DNA of 64,000 nucleotides from Miscanthus floridulus (lineage: Eukaryota > Streptophyta > Magnoliopsida > Poales > Poaceae), in contig NC_089598.1 in assembly GCF_019320115.1 (NCBI RefSeq), positions 87,993,560-88,057,559 on the forward strand, written 5' to 3'. The translations under genes and the position numbers were made by a program. The notes under the pieces were generated by a model. That model was not told the DNA's origin. It ran no database searches and saw only the letters and a list, made by a program, of their open reading frames with translations. This document shows, piece after piece, positions 54,972-64,000 of the stretch; within the stretch, counting starts at the first letter, position 1; every line of letters starts with the position of its first letter.

Positions 54972-57540
54972 TTGAGGCCAAGCCTCAAAAGTGTCAGTGG
55001 ACAGTTGATCTTGTCAGCGGCAGTTTCTCTTATCAGATCAGATGGCTCACACCAAGAATGTTGGGGTGGTCCTAGAGATGATGATCAGAGGCCCCTGCCT
55101 TGCCTGCTTGCAGATCCAAAAGGCAAGGCGACAAAAAAGACTGCATCAAAGAAGCACAAGTACCCTGATGTAGAGACAGCGAGAGCAGCAGTAGTTGCTG
55201 AGGCCGCAGAGCGTGTCGAGAGAGGAGGTGCCCGCAGTGGAGTTGTCATTGCAGATCATCTGGCACCAAACGCGCAGGGCAGACTTGAGCAAATTGAGAG
55301 TCTTCATGGTAGTCCATTTGGGACTATCATGATGGTAGGACGATGTCTTCCCATTGTGGATCCTCAGCCTCAGGGGGAGTCACAGCAGGAGTTACAGTAG
55401 CAGCTCCCACCAGCAGAGCCTCAGTCAGCTCAGGAGACTCAGGAGGGTGAGCAGGCCAAGGAGGCCGAGGAGACAGAGTAGGCACCACTATCCCAACTAC
55501 GCTGCTCTGGTCGTACCCGTGTTCTAGTCTCACCGAGGCCACCGACATAGCGGAGGGGATCACGTCCACCGCCTAGACCACAGGGTCCACCACCAGTAAC
55601 CCACCTTGACTTGAGGGCCGCCACGGCCAAGCAGGTCTGACAGCTGAGGTTTGTAGAGTTTGAGGTGTGGTTTCCTCCGAGGAGGGATGACAGAGCTGCA
55701 GAGGGTTTCTATACACCGCTCTAGGAAGACTTCTACAATGCATATCTGAACAGTGGGGTAGTCTTCTGATCTCAAAGAGTCTGTAGTATTGAGGCTATTG
55801 TGGCAGCAGCCGGAGAGCATATCCGCCCCTACTTATCATATTTGCCGGGGCTGACAGATCTGATTGGGTGGACAGGATTATATGTACTATCTTGGGTTTG
55901 TCAGTTCTATGCTTCACTCTATGTTGACCCGCATCATAACTTTATACACTTTGCATTCAGAGGCAGAGACTATAGGATGATGAGTTTTAGGGCCAGGGAG
56001 ATACTGAGGCTATAGGAGCAGCCTGTCAGGTTACATGAGGTATGTTATGGACAACAAGAGCCTCCCAGGCGTCCTCATGGAGGTTTGGTGCCCCCTACAG
56101 ATCTTGTGCACCATTGCTTCAGGGAGCCCTTTGGTGAGGGGTCGAGGAGGAACCCTAGTGACCTTACTCCTATAGCTAGAGTGCTAGAGGCTATCATAAG
56201 GAGGACACTACTTCCTAGGTTGTGATACAGAGAGAGCTTGACTCGCCTCCAGCTTTGGCTCCTCAATGCCCTGATGCAGCAGACAGTGTTCGATATTTGG
56301 GATCTTCTTCTGTCTGAGATGGAGGACACGATAGCTAAGGGCTTCAAGGGTCGTAGGTAGCTTCCATATGCACATTGGATCACATTCCTTATGCTCAAGG
56401 CTATGCAAGTTAGGACACCAGAGATGGTTGCAGAGTACAGAGGTGCCACCATAGAGTTTCCAGCTTATAACATGGCATAGAGGATTAGGCATAGCACACC
56501 ACAGGTACCCACTCAGCCTCGCCGTCGTCTAGATGTACCAGAGTCCGTAGCTCAGCAGGACGAGATTATCAGAGGCATAGCAGCTACTGAGGAGGAGCAG
56601 CTTGAGGCTCAGCAGGAGAGGAGCGAGTCTAGTGACAGTTCGGATGATGACTACCTGCCTATTCCTCATATGCCTCCACGTAGACACGATGAAGAGGCCG
56701 GCAGTTCTAGCTCCGCTCCACCTGCACCGTAGATGGACCCCGCTTTGATTGCTATTCTTGAGTGGATACAGCAGGATCAGGCACGATAGGCTTAGGAGAC
56801 CGCTTTGATTTGCACAGTTTTAGGCTTGTCAGGACGAGTTCCAGCGACAGCAGCAGGTCCTCCTCCAGCAGCAGCAGCAGATGCATCAGCAGCAGTTACT
56901 CATGCAGCAGCAGCTTATGGGATTTATGCAGCATGTAGTAACAGCACTTGGGGCTCCATAGTCATAGCCTTCACCCCCAGCTTGCTGCCTGCCACCACTA
57001 CGATGACTCCAGCAATACAGCCCAGTGGGCTTTAGAGTCAGGGATAGCCTCCAGCTCCGTTTGCTTCTCCCATAGTACAGGTGTCCCAGTGGTTATCCTC
57101 ACCAGTGGTAGCCCCGTAGTTCACACCATATCATACGGGCTTCACACCGGATCAGTCACCCTCGCTATTTGTACCTAACACGTCAGTCTCCAGGAGTCTT
57201 GGAGCATCTTTCAGCGAGTTGACAGGGATGCCTATACTGCCACATATGTATGCCCTAGGTCCCTCTACAGCAGCTCCTGTCGCCGTGACTACTCAGAGGC
57301 TTCCTTCTTCTGTGGCATCTTTAGATCCTACGACAGACATACTAGCAGCATCACAGGCAGCACCTGCCCCAGCTCAGACCCAGACTGCTTCAGCGATGCT
57401 TCCAGCCATAGAGGGTTAGTACAGAGCTCAGGGTTAGATGATGATGGCACCCAGTTCCAGCTTGCCCCTCGTACTTCAGCGCCCGGCTCGTCCGCTGTAG
57501 CCCCGCCGACCGACCCTTAGGTTTTGGTGTTTGACACCAA
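54972..57540 (+). pseudogene. Sirevirus env-like / extra ORF, heavily broken
   Basis: An ATG at 55042 opens MAHTKNVG and shifts frame after one missing G; the next frame reads DDDQRPLPCLLADPKGKATK, then an Ala/Glu-rich helix (VETARAAVVAEAAERVERGG). Later parts include FHNP-like HHNFIHFAFRGRDYRMMSF (55920-55990), EYRGATIEFPAYNMA, a Ser/Asp patch (SESSDSSDDDYLP, 56630), a Gln-rich stretch (56840-56940) and Ser/Thr/Pro/Ala-rich tail. More than ten stops. The design matches the extra region seen after RNase H in many grass Sireviruses. Whether it was an envelope protein is not known for the family. Confidence 0.65.
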
Positions 57541-57995
57541 AGGGGGAGAGGGTTCGAGTATGTAGACTCAGGGGGGAGCGACTTTTAGGGGGAGTCTAGT
57601 TAGCTATTAGTCTATTATATACATTTAGAGTTTTATTTGTGTGATACACTATTACTATTATGCATTCGTGTGTTTACTTTCATGCATACTATTATATCTA
57701 TGTGATAGTGATATCTACGTGATTGTGATATATGACATGTGTGCTCTCTACTTTGTATTCATTAATATGTCATATCACTTGTGTTATGCTCATTTGCTTT
57801 TGCTTCCGCGTTTATACTCCGATGGAAATAAGCTTTATTACTTGTACTCATGATTATTTCATATCTTTTGAGTACATCGTGTTGGCTTGGGTCATATAAG
57901 CTTGCCTAACACTTTTGTTCTTATTGACAAAAGCTTATATGAATCAAGCATGTCAAAAACCTCACTCTTTCATGAATCACCAAAAAGGGGGAGAT
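57535..57995 (+). other. Multiple polypurine tracts before the 3' LTR
   Basis: Purine tracts AAAGGGGGAGAGGG (57539), GGGGGGAGCGA (57571) and AGGGGGAG (57588) precede the final AAAAAGGGGGAGAT (57982-57995) which abuts the 3' LTR. Multiplied tracts of this type are a Sirevirus mark. The last one primes plus-strand DNA. Confidence 0.85.
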
Positions 57996-59558
57996 TGAAA
58001 GCATCTAGGCCCCTAGTTGGGTTTCGGTGATTAATGACAATACAAGATTACTATGACTAACGTGCGTTTTGTAGAGGCAATTAAGTTAGGTCATGGTAAT
58101 GGGGATCAATTGGGCAATCGAGGTGGTCATGCCCCTACGATGGAAATCGTTTCGGTTTTCAAAGGATGGACGACAAGGTTAAGGATGACTAGTTCTAAGT
58201 GTCGATTAGAGTTGGAGTGACACTTAGAGTAGTTTAGGACTTTGTTTTTCCTTTGGCCGTACTATTAAGGGGGGTATGGACGGGTAGCTTGACGTAGATA
58301 AGTCTAGTGAGTTAGGTGTGGTACACACTTGTTGAAACTAGCACTAGGTAGCTCCTACATATGCCTAAGATCCAATGGAGCAAACTTCATTTACATATGA
58401 TCGAGAGTTGGAAGTGAATGGAGGGTCAAATGCTGACCGGACGCTGGCTCCGGTGCGACCGGACGCTGGCCGCAGGGTCTGGTCAGTTCATTTGACCAAG
58501 GAGATTTTGTCTGGCGCGACCGGACGCTGGAGTGGTCAAGTGACCGGACGCTGAGAGGCAGCGTCCGGTCGACTCCAGTAAGGTTCCAGAAGTGAATATC
58601 TACGACCGGACCCTGGGGGTTCAGCGTCCGGTCGAGTATAGTAAGGTTCCAGTGAGGGTTTAATGCGACCGGACGCGTCCGGTCAGTGGTGATCGGACCC
58701 TGCCAGCGTTCGGTCAACACATAATCACCGGTGTGCGGGTTGAACTGACCAGAGTGTCCGGTCAACATGACCGGAGCATCCGGTCACCCCGCAAGTGGCT
58801 CATAACGGTTTGTTTTTCAGGCTGCCTTATAAATAGAAGCTCCACTCGTGTGTGGAGTAACTTTTGCTCATTCCAACAGCTGAGATACACGTTTGTGAGT
58901 GCCAAGAAGAGCAAGGTCCTAGTGAGGTGATTGAGATTTGAGAATCCAAGAGAGTAGCCTTATTAGTGAATCAAGAGTAGCAAAGTGTGCATCCACCGTT
59001 CTCATTAGGCTTCGCGTGGTCAAGTGAGAGTTCGTGCTTATTACTCTTGGTGATCGCCATCACCTAGATGGCTTGGTGGTGATTGGGAGCTTGGTGGTCA
59101 CCCGGCGGAGCTTGTGGGTGACCCAACTCAAGTTGTGAGCGGTTTTGGGTGATTCACCGCGATGGAGTGTCAAAGAATCAACCTGTAGGGAGCACTTGAT
59201 CCTTGCGCGGATCAAGGGGGTGCTACACCCTTGCGTGGGTGCTCCAACGAGGACTAGTAGGGAGTGGCGACTCTCCGATACCTCGGCAAAACATCGCCGT
59301 GTTTCTCTCTCTCCATTTACTTTGAGCAATTACTTTGAGCATTTACTTTGAGCAATTCAATACTTGTTTTCACATTCATAGAATTGCCATGCTAGAGTAA
59401 GTTTGGAGCATAGGTTGCAAGTCCTTTGTGCGTTAGATTGATAGAAACATTTTTCTAGGCACAAGGGGTTAATTGGGCTAACTGTAGGATTTAATTATTG
59501 CAAGAAAATTTAGAATTAGCCTAATTCACCCCCTCTCTTGGGCATCTTGATCCTTTCA
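57996..59558 (+). repeat. 3' LTR of the Sirevirus
   Basis: 1563 bp copy of 46329-47901 with scattered, mostly C/T and G/A differences, a deletion in the CCGGAC array and an 18-24 bp duplication (TTACTTTGAGCA) near 59325. Confidence 0.95.
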
Positions 59559-59563
59559 GCACC

Positions 59564-60318
59564 GAACCTACCTCACGCCGCATGCCCCTGCGCCTCCCGC
59601 CTCGCGCGCGTGCACCCCTGCACCTAGCTCCTCGCACGGTTGCACCGGACCCGCCTCGCGCCACGCGCCACCTGCGCCTCGTGCCACGCGCTGCCGGCGC
59701 CCCCACGCCCGTGTCAACCTTCATTGGACGACAGCAAGTAGATCAGCACATGTTACATCCGTATGTTTCATGCGTTTTAGATGTATATTGCTTATGTTTT
59801 ATTTGGATGTTGCAAAGTATATTTGGTGTTGCATATGTTGCAATAGCTATACACGTGTCTTACAAGTGTATGTTTTGAATGTTTCAGCTGTTTTAAATGT
59901 ATGTTGCAAGTGTTTCATCTGGACGCTGCATATGTTGTAGTAGCTATACACGTATTTGGAAGTGTGTTTTCTAAATGTTTCAACTGTTTCATCTAGATGT
60001 TGCATGTTTTCATCTGTATATTGCATATGTTACAGTGACTATACACGTACATTGCATGTGTATATTCTAAATGCTTCACCTATTTCAGACGTATGTTGTA
60101 AGTGTTTTATCTGAATGTTGTTATATGTTGCAATGGTTATATACCTATGTTGCAAACTTATGTTTCAATTGTTTCACATGGTTTCGGTATGTTGCAGCAG
60201 GTGTTGCTCCCCACGCGCTCTGACTCGCGGGCACGCATGTGTTGCACGTACCCATCCAACATTGCTTATCTCTGTCATGCGGGCCAACTCTAATAGTCGG
60301 ACGTGCTGCAACGGGCAG
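59564..60318. repeat. GC-rich flank, then imperfect tandem repeats of about 115-120 bp
   Basis: 59564-59720 is GC-rich flank continuous with 46250-46328. From about 59740 to 60200 a loose unit recurs about four times, marked by ATGTTGCAATRGCTATACACGT, shown by GCTATACACGT at 59848, 59945 and 60042, with TGTTTCATCTGGA nearby. No coding function. Confidence 0.65.
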
Positions 60319-61490
60319 TGTCGGTGTTTCGAACAAACACCAACTAATAAATTTATATTGTTGCGCGTTAGGCTCGGATGGTGTACTAAATGACACAAGG
60401 TTTATACTGGTTCGGACAGAATGTCCCTACGTCCAGTTTGCTGCTGCTCGTGTTATTAGTACCGAAAAAGGTTTGTAGTAAGGGGTACAAATGGTCGAGA
60501 GAGGGACAGGTTCCAAGTCTCTGATGGAAAGGTTGAAAGGACGCCAAGCGCTCGGTTGCTGCTTAGCCGTGTGTTGTGTGTGGAGTTGATACGTCCCTTT
60601 AGTGGGGCGTCCTACCCTCCCTTTTATAGATCAAGGGGGAGCAGGGGTTACAGATGGGAGAAAGAGGAAAAAACTAAAGGTAGAGAAGGTCCTTCGAGGG
60701 TGCCGGGTCTTCCTTTTCCCTTGAGCCTACCCTGCTGACATGGCAGACCACGCCAGGGATAGCATGTTTCGTTGATCCTGATAGGGCTGGGCTCTGGCTT
60801 CGTCTCAGCGAGTGGTCATGTCCCATCCTCCCCCGGGGGACGGTGCGGTGTGTCAGGACGTCGAGCCATGACTCTGCGGGGAGTAGACGAGGAAATGACT
60901 ATATTCTTGTTACTGTAGATGACGTGAGTTCTTGGATTGTAGTGGTTGTTGTATGCATGTGTTAGTATCCGCGTCCGTGGGCTGATGGCGGCGCCTACAA
61001 CATTGTAGGACAAAAGTCGGCGCCTACAACACTGTTCGGGCTCTGTTAGGTCGGAAAGGGCTTAAAGCGCCCGTCCCATCGTATCCTGACGGTACCTTCC
61101 TGCAGGCGTGCATGACATGGTCCTTGGTACTGCGGTTGACCTGAGTGTCCTGTCTTTCCCCCTGTTCGTCATCATGAAGGAGCAGGGTGCAATCGTCGGG
61201 CGAGGCGGAGCCTGCCCTTAGACGTCGGCGAGGCGGAGCCTGCCCTCAGTCGTCGGACGAGGCGGAGCCCGCCCTCGGACGTCTGGCGGGGTGGAGCCAG
61301 CCCTCCGACGTCGGGCGATGCAGAGCCAGCCCTCAGCCGTCGGGCGAGGCGGAGTCTAGCCCTTGGGAGTCTAGCCCTCAGCCGTCGTTCGGACAAGAAG
61401 CGTAGTAGCGTTCTTGTCTGACCGGAAGCGTCAACGTTCGATAGTTATTAGTTCCACCTCATTAGGTACCCTGGTATTAGGTCCCCCATA
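60319..61490. mobile_element. Second solo LTR, TSD GGCAG
   Basis: Starts TGTCGGTGTTTCG and ends GGTCCCCCATA, flanked by perfect GGCAG (60314-60318 and 61491-61495). 1172 bp. The last dinucleotide is TA where CA is expected, a single change. CCCTTTTATAGATCAAG at 60620 is TATA-like. The start resembles LTRs of a large gypsy family in Andropogoneae (from memory). No internal region or partner LTR in the window. Confidence 0.85.
61190..61395. repeat. Tandem repeat of about 30 bp inside the solo LTR
   Basis: Six imperfect copies of GTCGGGCGAGGCGGAGCC followed by TGCCCTCAGAC or a variant (AGCCCTCCGAC). The open frames on both strands here arise from the repeat. Confidence 0.85.
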
Positions 61491-62640
61491 GGCAGTCACT
61501 GCCCAAATGGTCGAGCACTCCCCGGTCAAAGTGCATGCACGCACACAGAGCGCCAGAGCGGGCCAGCATCCAATGGATGTAGAACTAGGTACCTCTGCAC
61601 TATCAGGCTTGGTCCTCCACGGTAGATCATGCAGCCGTGAGTCAACACGTGTACGCTCGCTATGCTCCCACCTTCTCTCTCGCTTGCAGCTGGGCGGGCC
61701 CCGCGCACATGCTCGCCCGTACGGGCGCAGCAACCGCACGCGCGGACGCAGCAGCAGCAGGCACGGGCAGCGAAGCACGGGGGTAGGCGCAACAGCACGC
61801 TCGGGGGCACAACAAGCCAGCAGGCGCAGCAGCAGCATGCGGGTACGCGGGCGTCCGGGCGCTAGCATAGCCCCTCTTAGTTAGGCCGCTTTTGAAAACT
61901 CAAGTCTCCTTAGAATCCATGATTTTTTTCAGGGTTGAATAACTCATTGAGTTATTTAAGAAGTGTTTTCCATTCCTATGTGCCTTCCCCTTGCTTGTGA
62001 ATCTATTCTATCGTGTCTTGTATTCTGAATAACTATAATCTATGGTCGGCCGCCCATGCTCCTCGAAGAACACGTAATGGAAATTCTAGATTTCTGGTGT
62101 TGTAAGAAGGATTGAAAATATTGTTTTCAAGGATAGAGACAAACCGAGCAGCTTCGGTTGCTTGATGTAGCTGTTTTATATGGAATCTCACATATATTCA
62201 ATCATGCCGAGGTCAGAAAGTGTTCTTATCATCCTTCTTACCTCAGTTCTGACTCTAACCTTAGTCATTCTAATATAATCCAGATACATTTTGGTTAGGG
62301 AATGGAGATGGACCTCCTGCCCCTCGTCCATTTGGTGATCTGATTCTCACAATGTGTTGGCAACTACTACTTGGAAACTAGGAAGGGGCATAAGAACCAG
62401 TGGTGAAAATTTATAGGGAAATCAGTGGAAATTTGATTTTAGTTACGATCACTTGTTTGATTCATGGAGGTAAATAAAAGGAGAGGTTGGAGAGAAAATA
62501 CATCTCTCGTCTGGTGAAAAATTATAAGTCATAATGAACTATGAGGGTACATTTAAAATATCCAGTTTAGCAGTTGCCAAGAAACAAAGATGGCACCAAA
62601 AAAAAAAGGTGGTGAAAGTGATATAACCTAGTATCTCGTA
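61491..62640. other. Intergenic; GC-rich first part, AT-rich second part
   Basis: 61680-61870 is GC-rich with CAG/GCA runs giving open frames on both strands without a recognisable family. 61880-62640 is AT-rich with no gene. No transposon ends recognised. Confidence 0.45.
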
Positions 62641-62948
62641 TCTACCCAACAGTTCAACTTAATTCATTAGTCATTACAAGAGGATCACAACAAACTGAAT
62701 CGGCCTGGTAATGCTCTATCAAACGATATTTACAGTCAGCCAAGACTACCACAGGAAAGGGAGTTTGCCACCAGTTATAGTCACCAACCACTTTATCTTT
62801 CTCCCAGGCTTCGTCGGAGAACAGTCTTTAGACCCTTCCCTATCACTAACACAAACTCACTCTACAACGCCCATTACAAAGCACAATCAGAAGCTGCAGA
62901 CCAGCTTATACCATGATTATGAGCTCTTTATCCAAAACTACTTCCTGC
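62641..62948 (-). other. Probable 3' UTR of the SUD1-like gene
   Basis: Non-coding sequence immediately 3' of the stop codon at 62949 on the minus strand. Extent is a guess. Confidence 0.45.
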
Positions 62949-64000
62949 TTATAAAGCCAGCCTGGGTTGTTGGTTTGCACGCATATTATTGCGCCTCATC
63001 CTCAAACCCACGTCCTCTTCCTGATCTCGCAGGACAAGAGCTCGGTCCTGGTCATCTGACCCTATAGTTGCTCCAGATTCACTTGGCTCGGGTGAGTGCG
63101 AGTCCTCGCCAAAGTTGTGCAGCCTCCGGCCAATCAGATAGCGGTCATCCCTGATGGAGTTGTGGAGGTTGGTGAACCAGACATGGAATCTCTTGCCACA
63201 AAAGAAGAGTGCGCTGAAGATCAGGCATCCAAGCCAGGCAAAGCGGTACACTGCTGAGTTCACTATGAGTGGGTAACCCAGCACCGGGAAGATGCCCCTT
63301 GCAAGGACGTATGGGACACAGAGAGCTGTAAGGAGTTTGGTGACAATCGGCATTATAATTTCATGGAGGACCCACAGACCCCTTAAACGGGAGAAGCCAT
63401 CATCTCTAACTCTCTCAAACTTTGACCTCCAGCTTTCATCAACCAAAGGTGCCATCTGATCCAACATAACCTGGAAAGTCTCATAGAAGGTTGGTCAATG
63501 TACTCAATCCTATTCTATGCAAATATCCAAATAGGTAACTAACCTATAGAAACAAGATTGATAAGTAGCTGGGAAATGAATAGTGAGGACACAAGAATCA
63601 GAGATCTATAATCTTACCAGTCTAGTCCATATTTTCAAGAATATTAGCCCCAGTGCCCAATCCTGGTACAATAGGAAGACAGGGCTCTCATCAATAGGCA
63701 CCCTCATGGGTACGATGACCAGCAGCTCAAAAAGGAGTCCAATCAGCACAGGAATAACAAAGATCTGAAAGAAAAGATTGACGCTGCTGTTTAGATCCAT
63801 AATAACAATGAGTCACATAGAAAACAGTACTACCGCAAATCAGAGAACTCCCACAAGTTCAAAAGGGGGATAGTTGAAACAGTAGAAGTTCATTCTAGAA
63901 GAATTACCCATATTGACAAGAGAAAAGAGCTCTTCAAAACAATTGAGCACCACTTGCAGATCTGTTGTACCAGAAATCCCAGCTGTCGTGATCTGATGTA
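62949..64000 (-). CDS. SUD1: SUD1/CER9 (DOA10-type) membrane E3 ubiquitin ligase, last three exons, partial
   Basis: Exons on the minus strand: beyond 64000 to 63908, 63764-63618, 63470-62949, all GT-AG and phase 0. They read FLVQQICKWCSIVLKSSF, then IPVLIGLLFELLVIVPMRVP and LYQDWALGLIFLKIWTRL, then MLDQMAPLVDESWRSKFERV, VTKLLTALCVPYVLARGIFP and the conserved FTNLHNSIRDDRYLIGRRLH. The three exons hold 253 residues of a protein near 1100 residues. At least three hydrophobic segments are visible. SUD1 is an ER-membrane ligase (ERAD; HMG-CoA reductase control, cuticle lipids in Arabidopsis). The RING-CH domain would be near the N terminus, outside the window. No damage seen; likely functional. 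Confidence 0.93.

Larger units (their letters stand above)
46329..59558 (+). mobile_element. Sirevirus-type copia retrotransposon, 13.2 kb, TSD GCACC
   Basis: LTRs 46329-47901 and 57996-59558 (TGAAAGCATCTAGG...GATCCTTTCA) are flanked by perfect GCACC (46324-46328 and 59559-59563). Primer site TGGTATCGGAGC at 47904-47915. Order: gag with two zinc knuckles, protease, integrase, RT, RNase H, then 4.4 kb of extra sequence with an env-like region, and several polypurine tracts before the 3' LTR. Long LTRs, long size, extra region after RNase H and multiplied polypurine tracts are hallmarks of Sireviruses (maize Opie/Ji group). LTRs are close in sequence, with a few indels. Coding parts have stops and frameshifts. 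Confidence 0.95.

Noticed and set aside
61190..61395. CRISPR-like regular repeats
   Set aside because: Repeats are contiguous and imperfect, without unique spacers, inside a plant LTR.
61431..61884. Long open frames on both strands
   Set aside because: They arise from GC-rich, CAG-rich composition and have no family signature or splice context.

Overview
This is a plant nuclear window, almost certainly from a grass and probably from the Andropogoneae (sorghum, sugarcane, Miscanthus group). The evidence is spliced genes with GT-AG introns, grass-type CACTA, MULE, hAT, PIF/Harbinger and Stowaway elements, three copia retrotransposons and two solo LTRs. The clade is an inference. I see no prokaryotic features.

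Only two host genes look intact. A 7-exon C2-domain protein with a proline-rich tail lies on the minus strand at 36433-40810 (278 aa, full splice model given). The last three exons of a SUD1/DOA10-type membrane E3 ubiquitin ligase lie on the minus strand at 62949-64000, running off the window end.

Layout. 1-9409: most of a decayed autonomous-type CACTA element (TNP2 and a second ORF, minus strand), carrying a gypsy-like solo LTR (6768-8551, TSD AGTAA). 9916-17482: a Stowaway MITE split by a minus-strand copia element (9948-17283), itself carrying a fold-back MULE-like element and a hAT MITE. 18185-19442: small elements. 19619-23790: a large inverted duplication, arms about 1.9-2.1 kb, each with a copy of the same unidentified gene fragment and each hit later by different transposons. 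24417-32374: a MULE-like composite that contains a plant-mobile-domain gene relic, the last exon of a class III peroxidase and a plastid rps7 segment, and is split by a complete copia element (24744-29521, TSD GCACG). 33314-34567: four tandem copies of a 312-318 bp unit. 36433-40810: the C2 gene, whose second intron holds a 345 bp duplication and a hAT insertion. 41000-46328: MITE-rich intergenic DNA. 46329-59558: a 13.2 kb Sirevirus-type copia (TSD GCACC) with an env-like region behind what looks like a duplicated LTR-type promoter. 59559-62948: repeats and a second solo LTR (60319-61490, TSD GGCAG).

The transposons are dead or dying: most coding regions carry stop codons and frameshifts, many explainable by C-to-T change. 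The best candidates for something unusual are the hairpin-forming inverted duplication, the plastid/peroxidase/PMD chimera inside MULE termini, and the internal promoter-like array of the Sirevirus. All coordinates were read by eye. Element ends with matching target-site duplications are firm; other repeat edges are good to roughly 10-30 bases.
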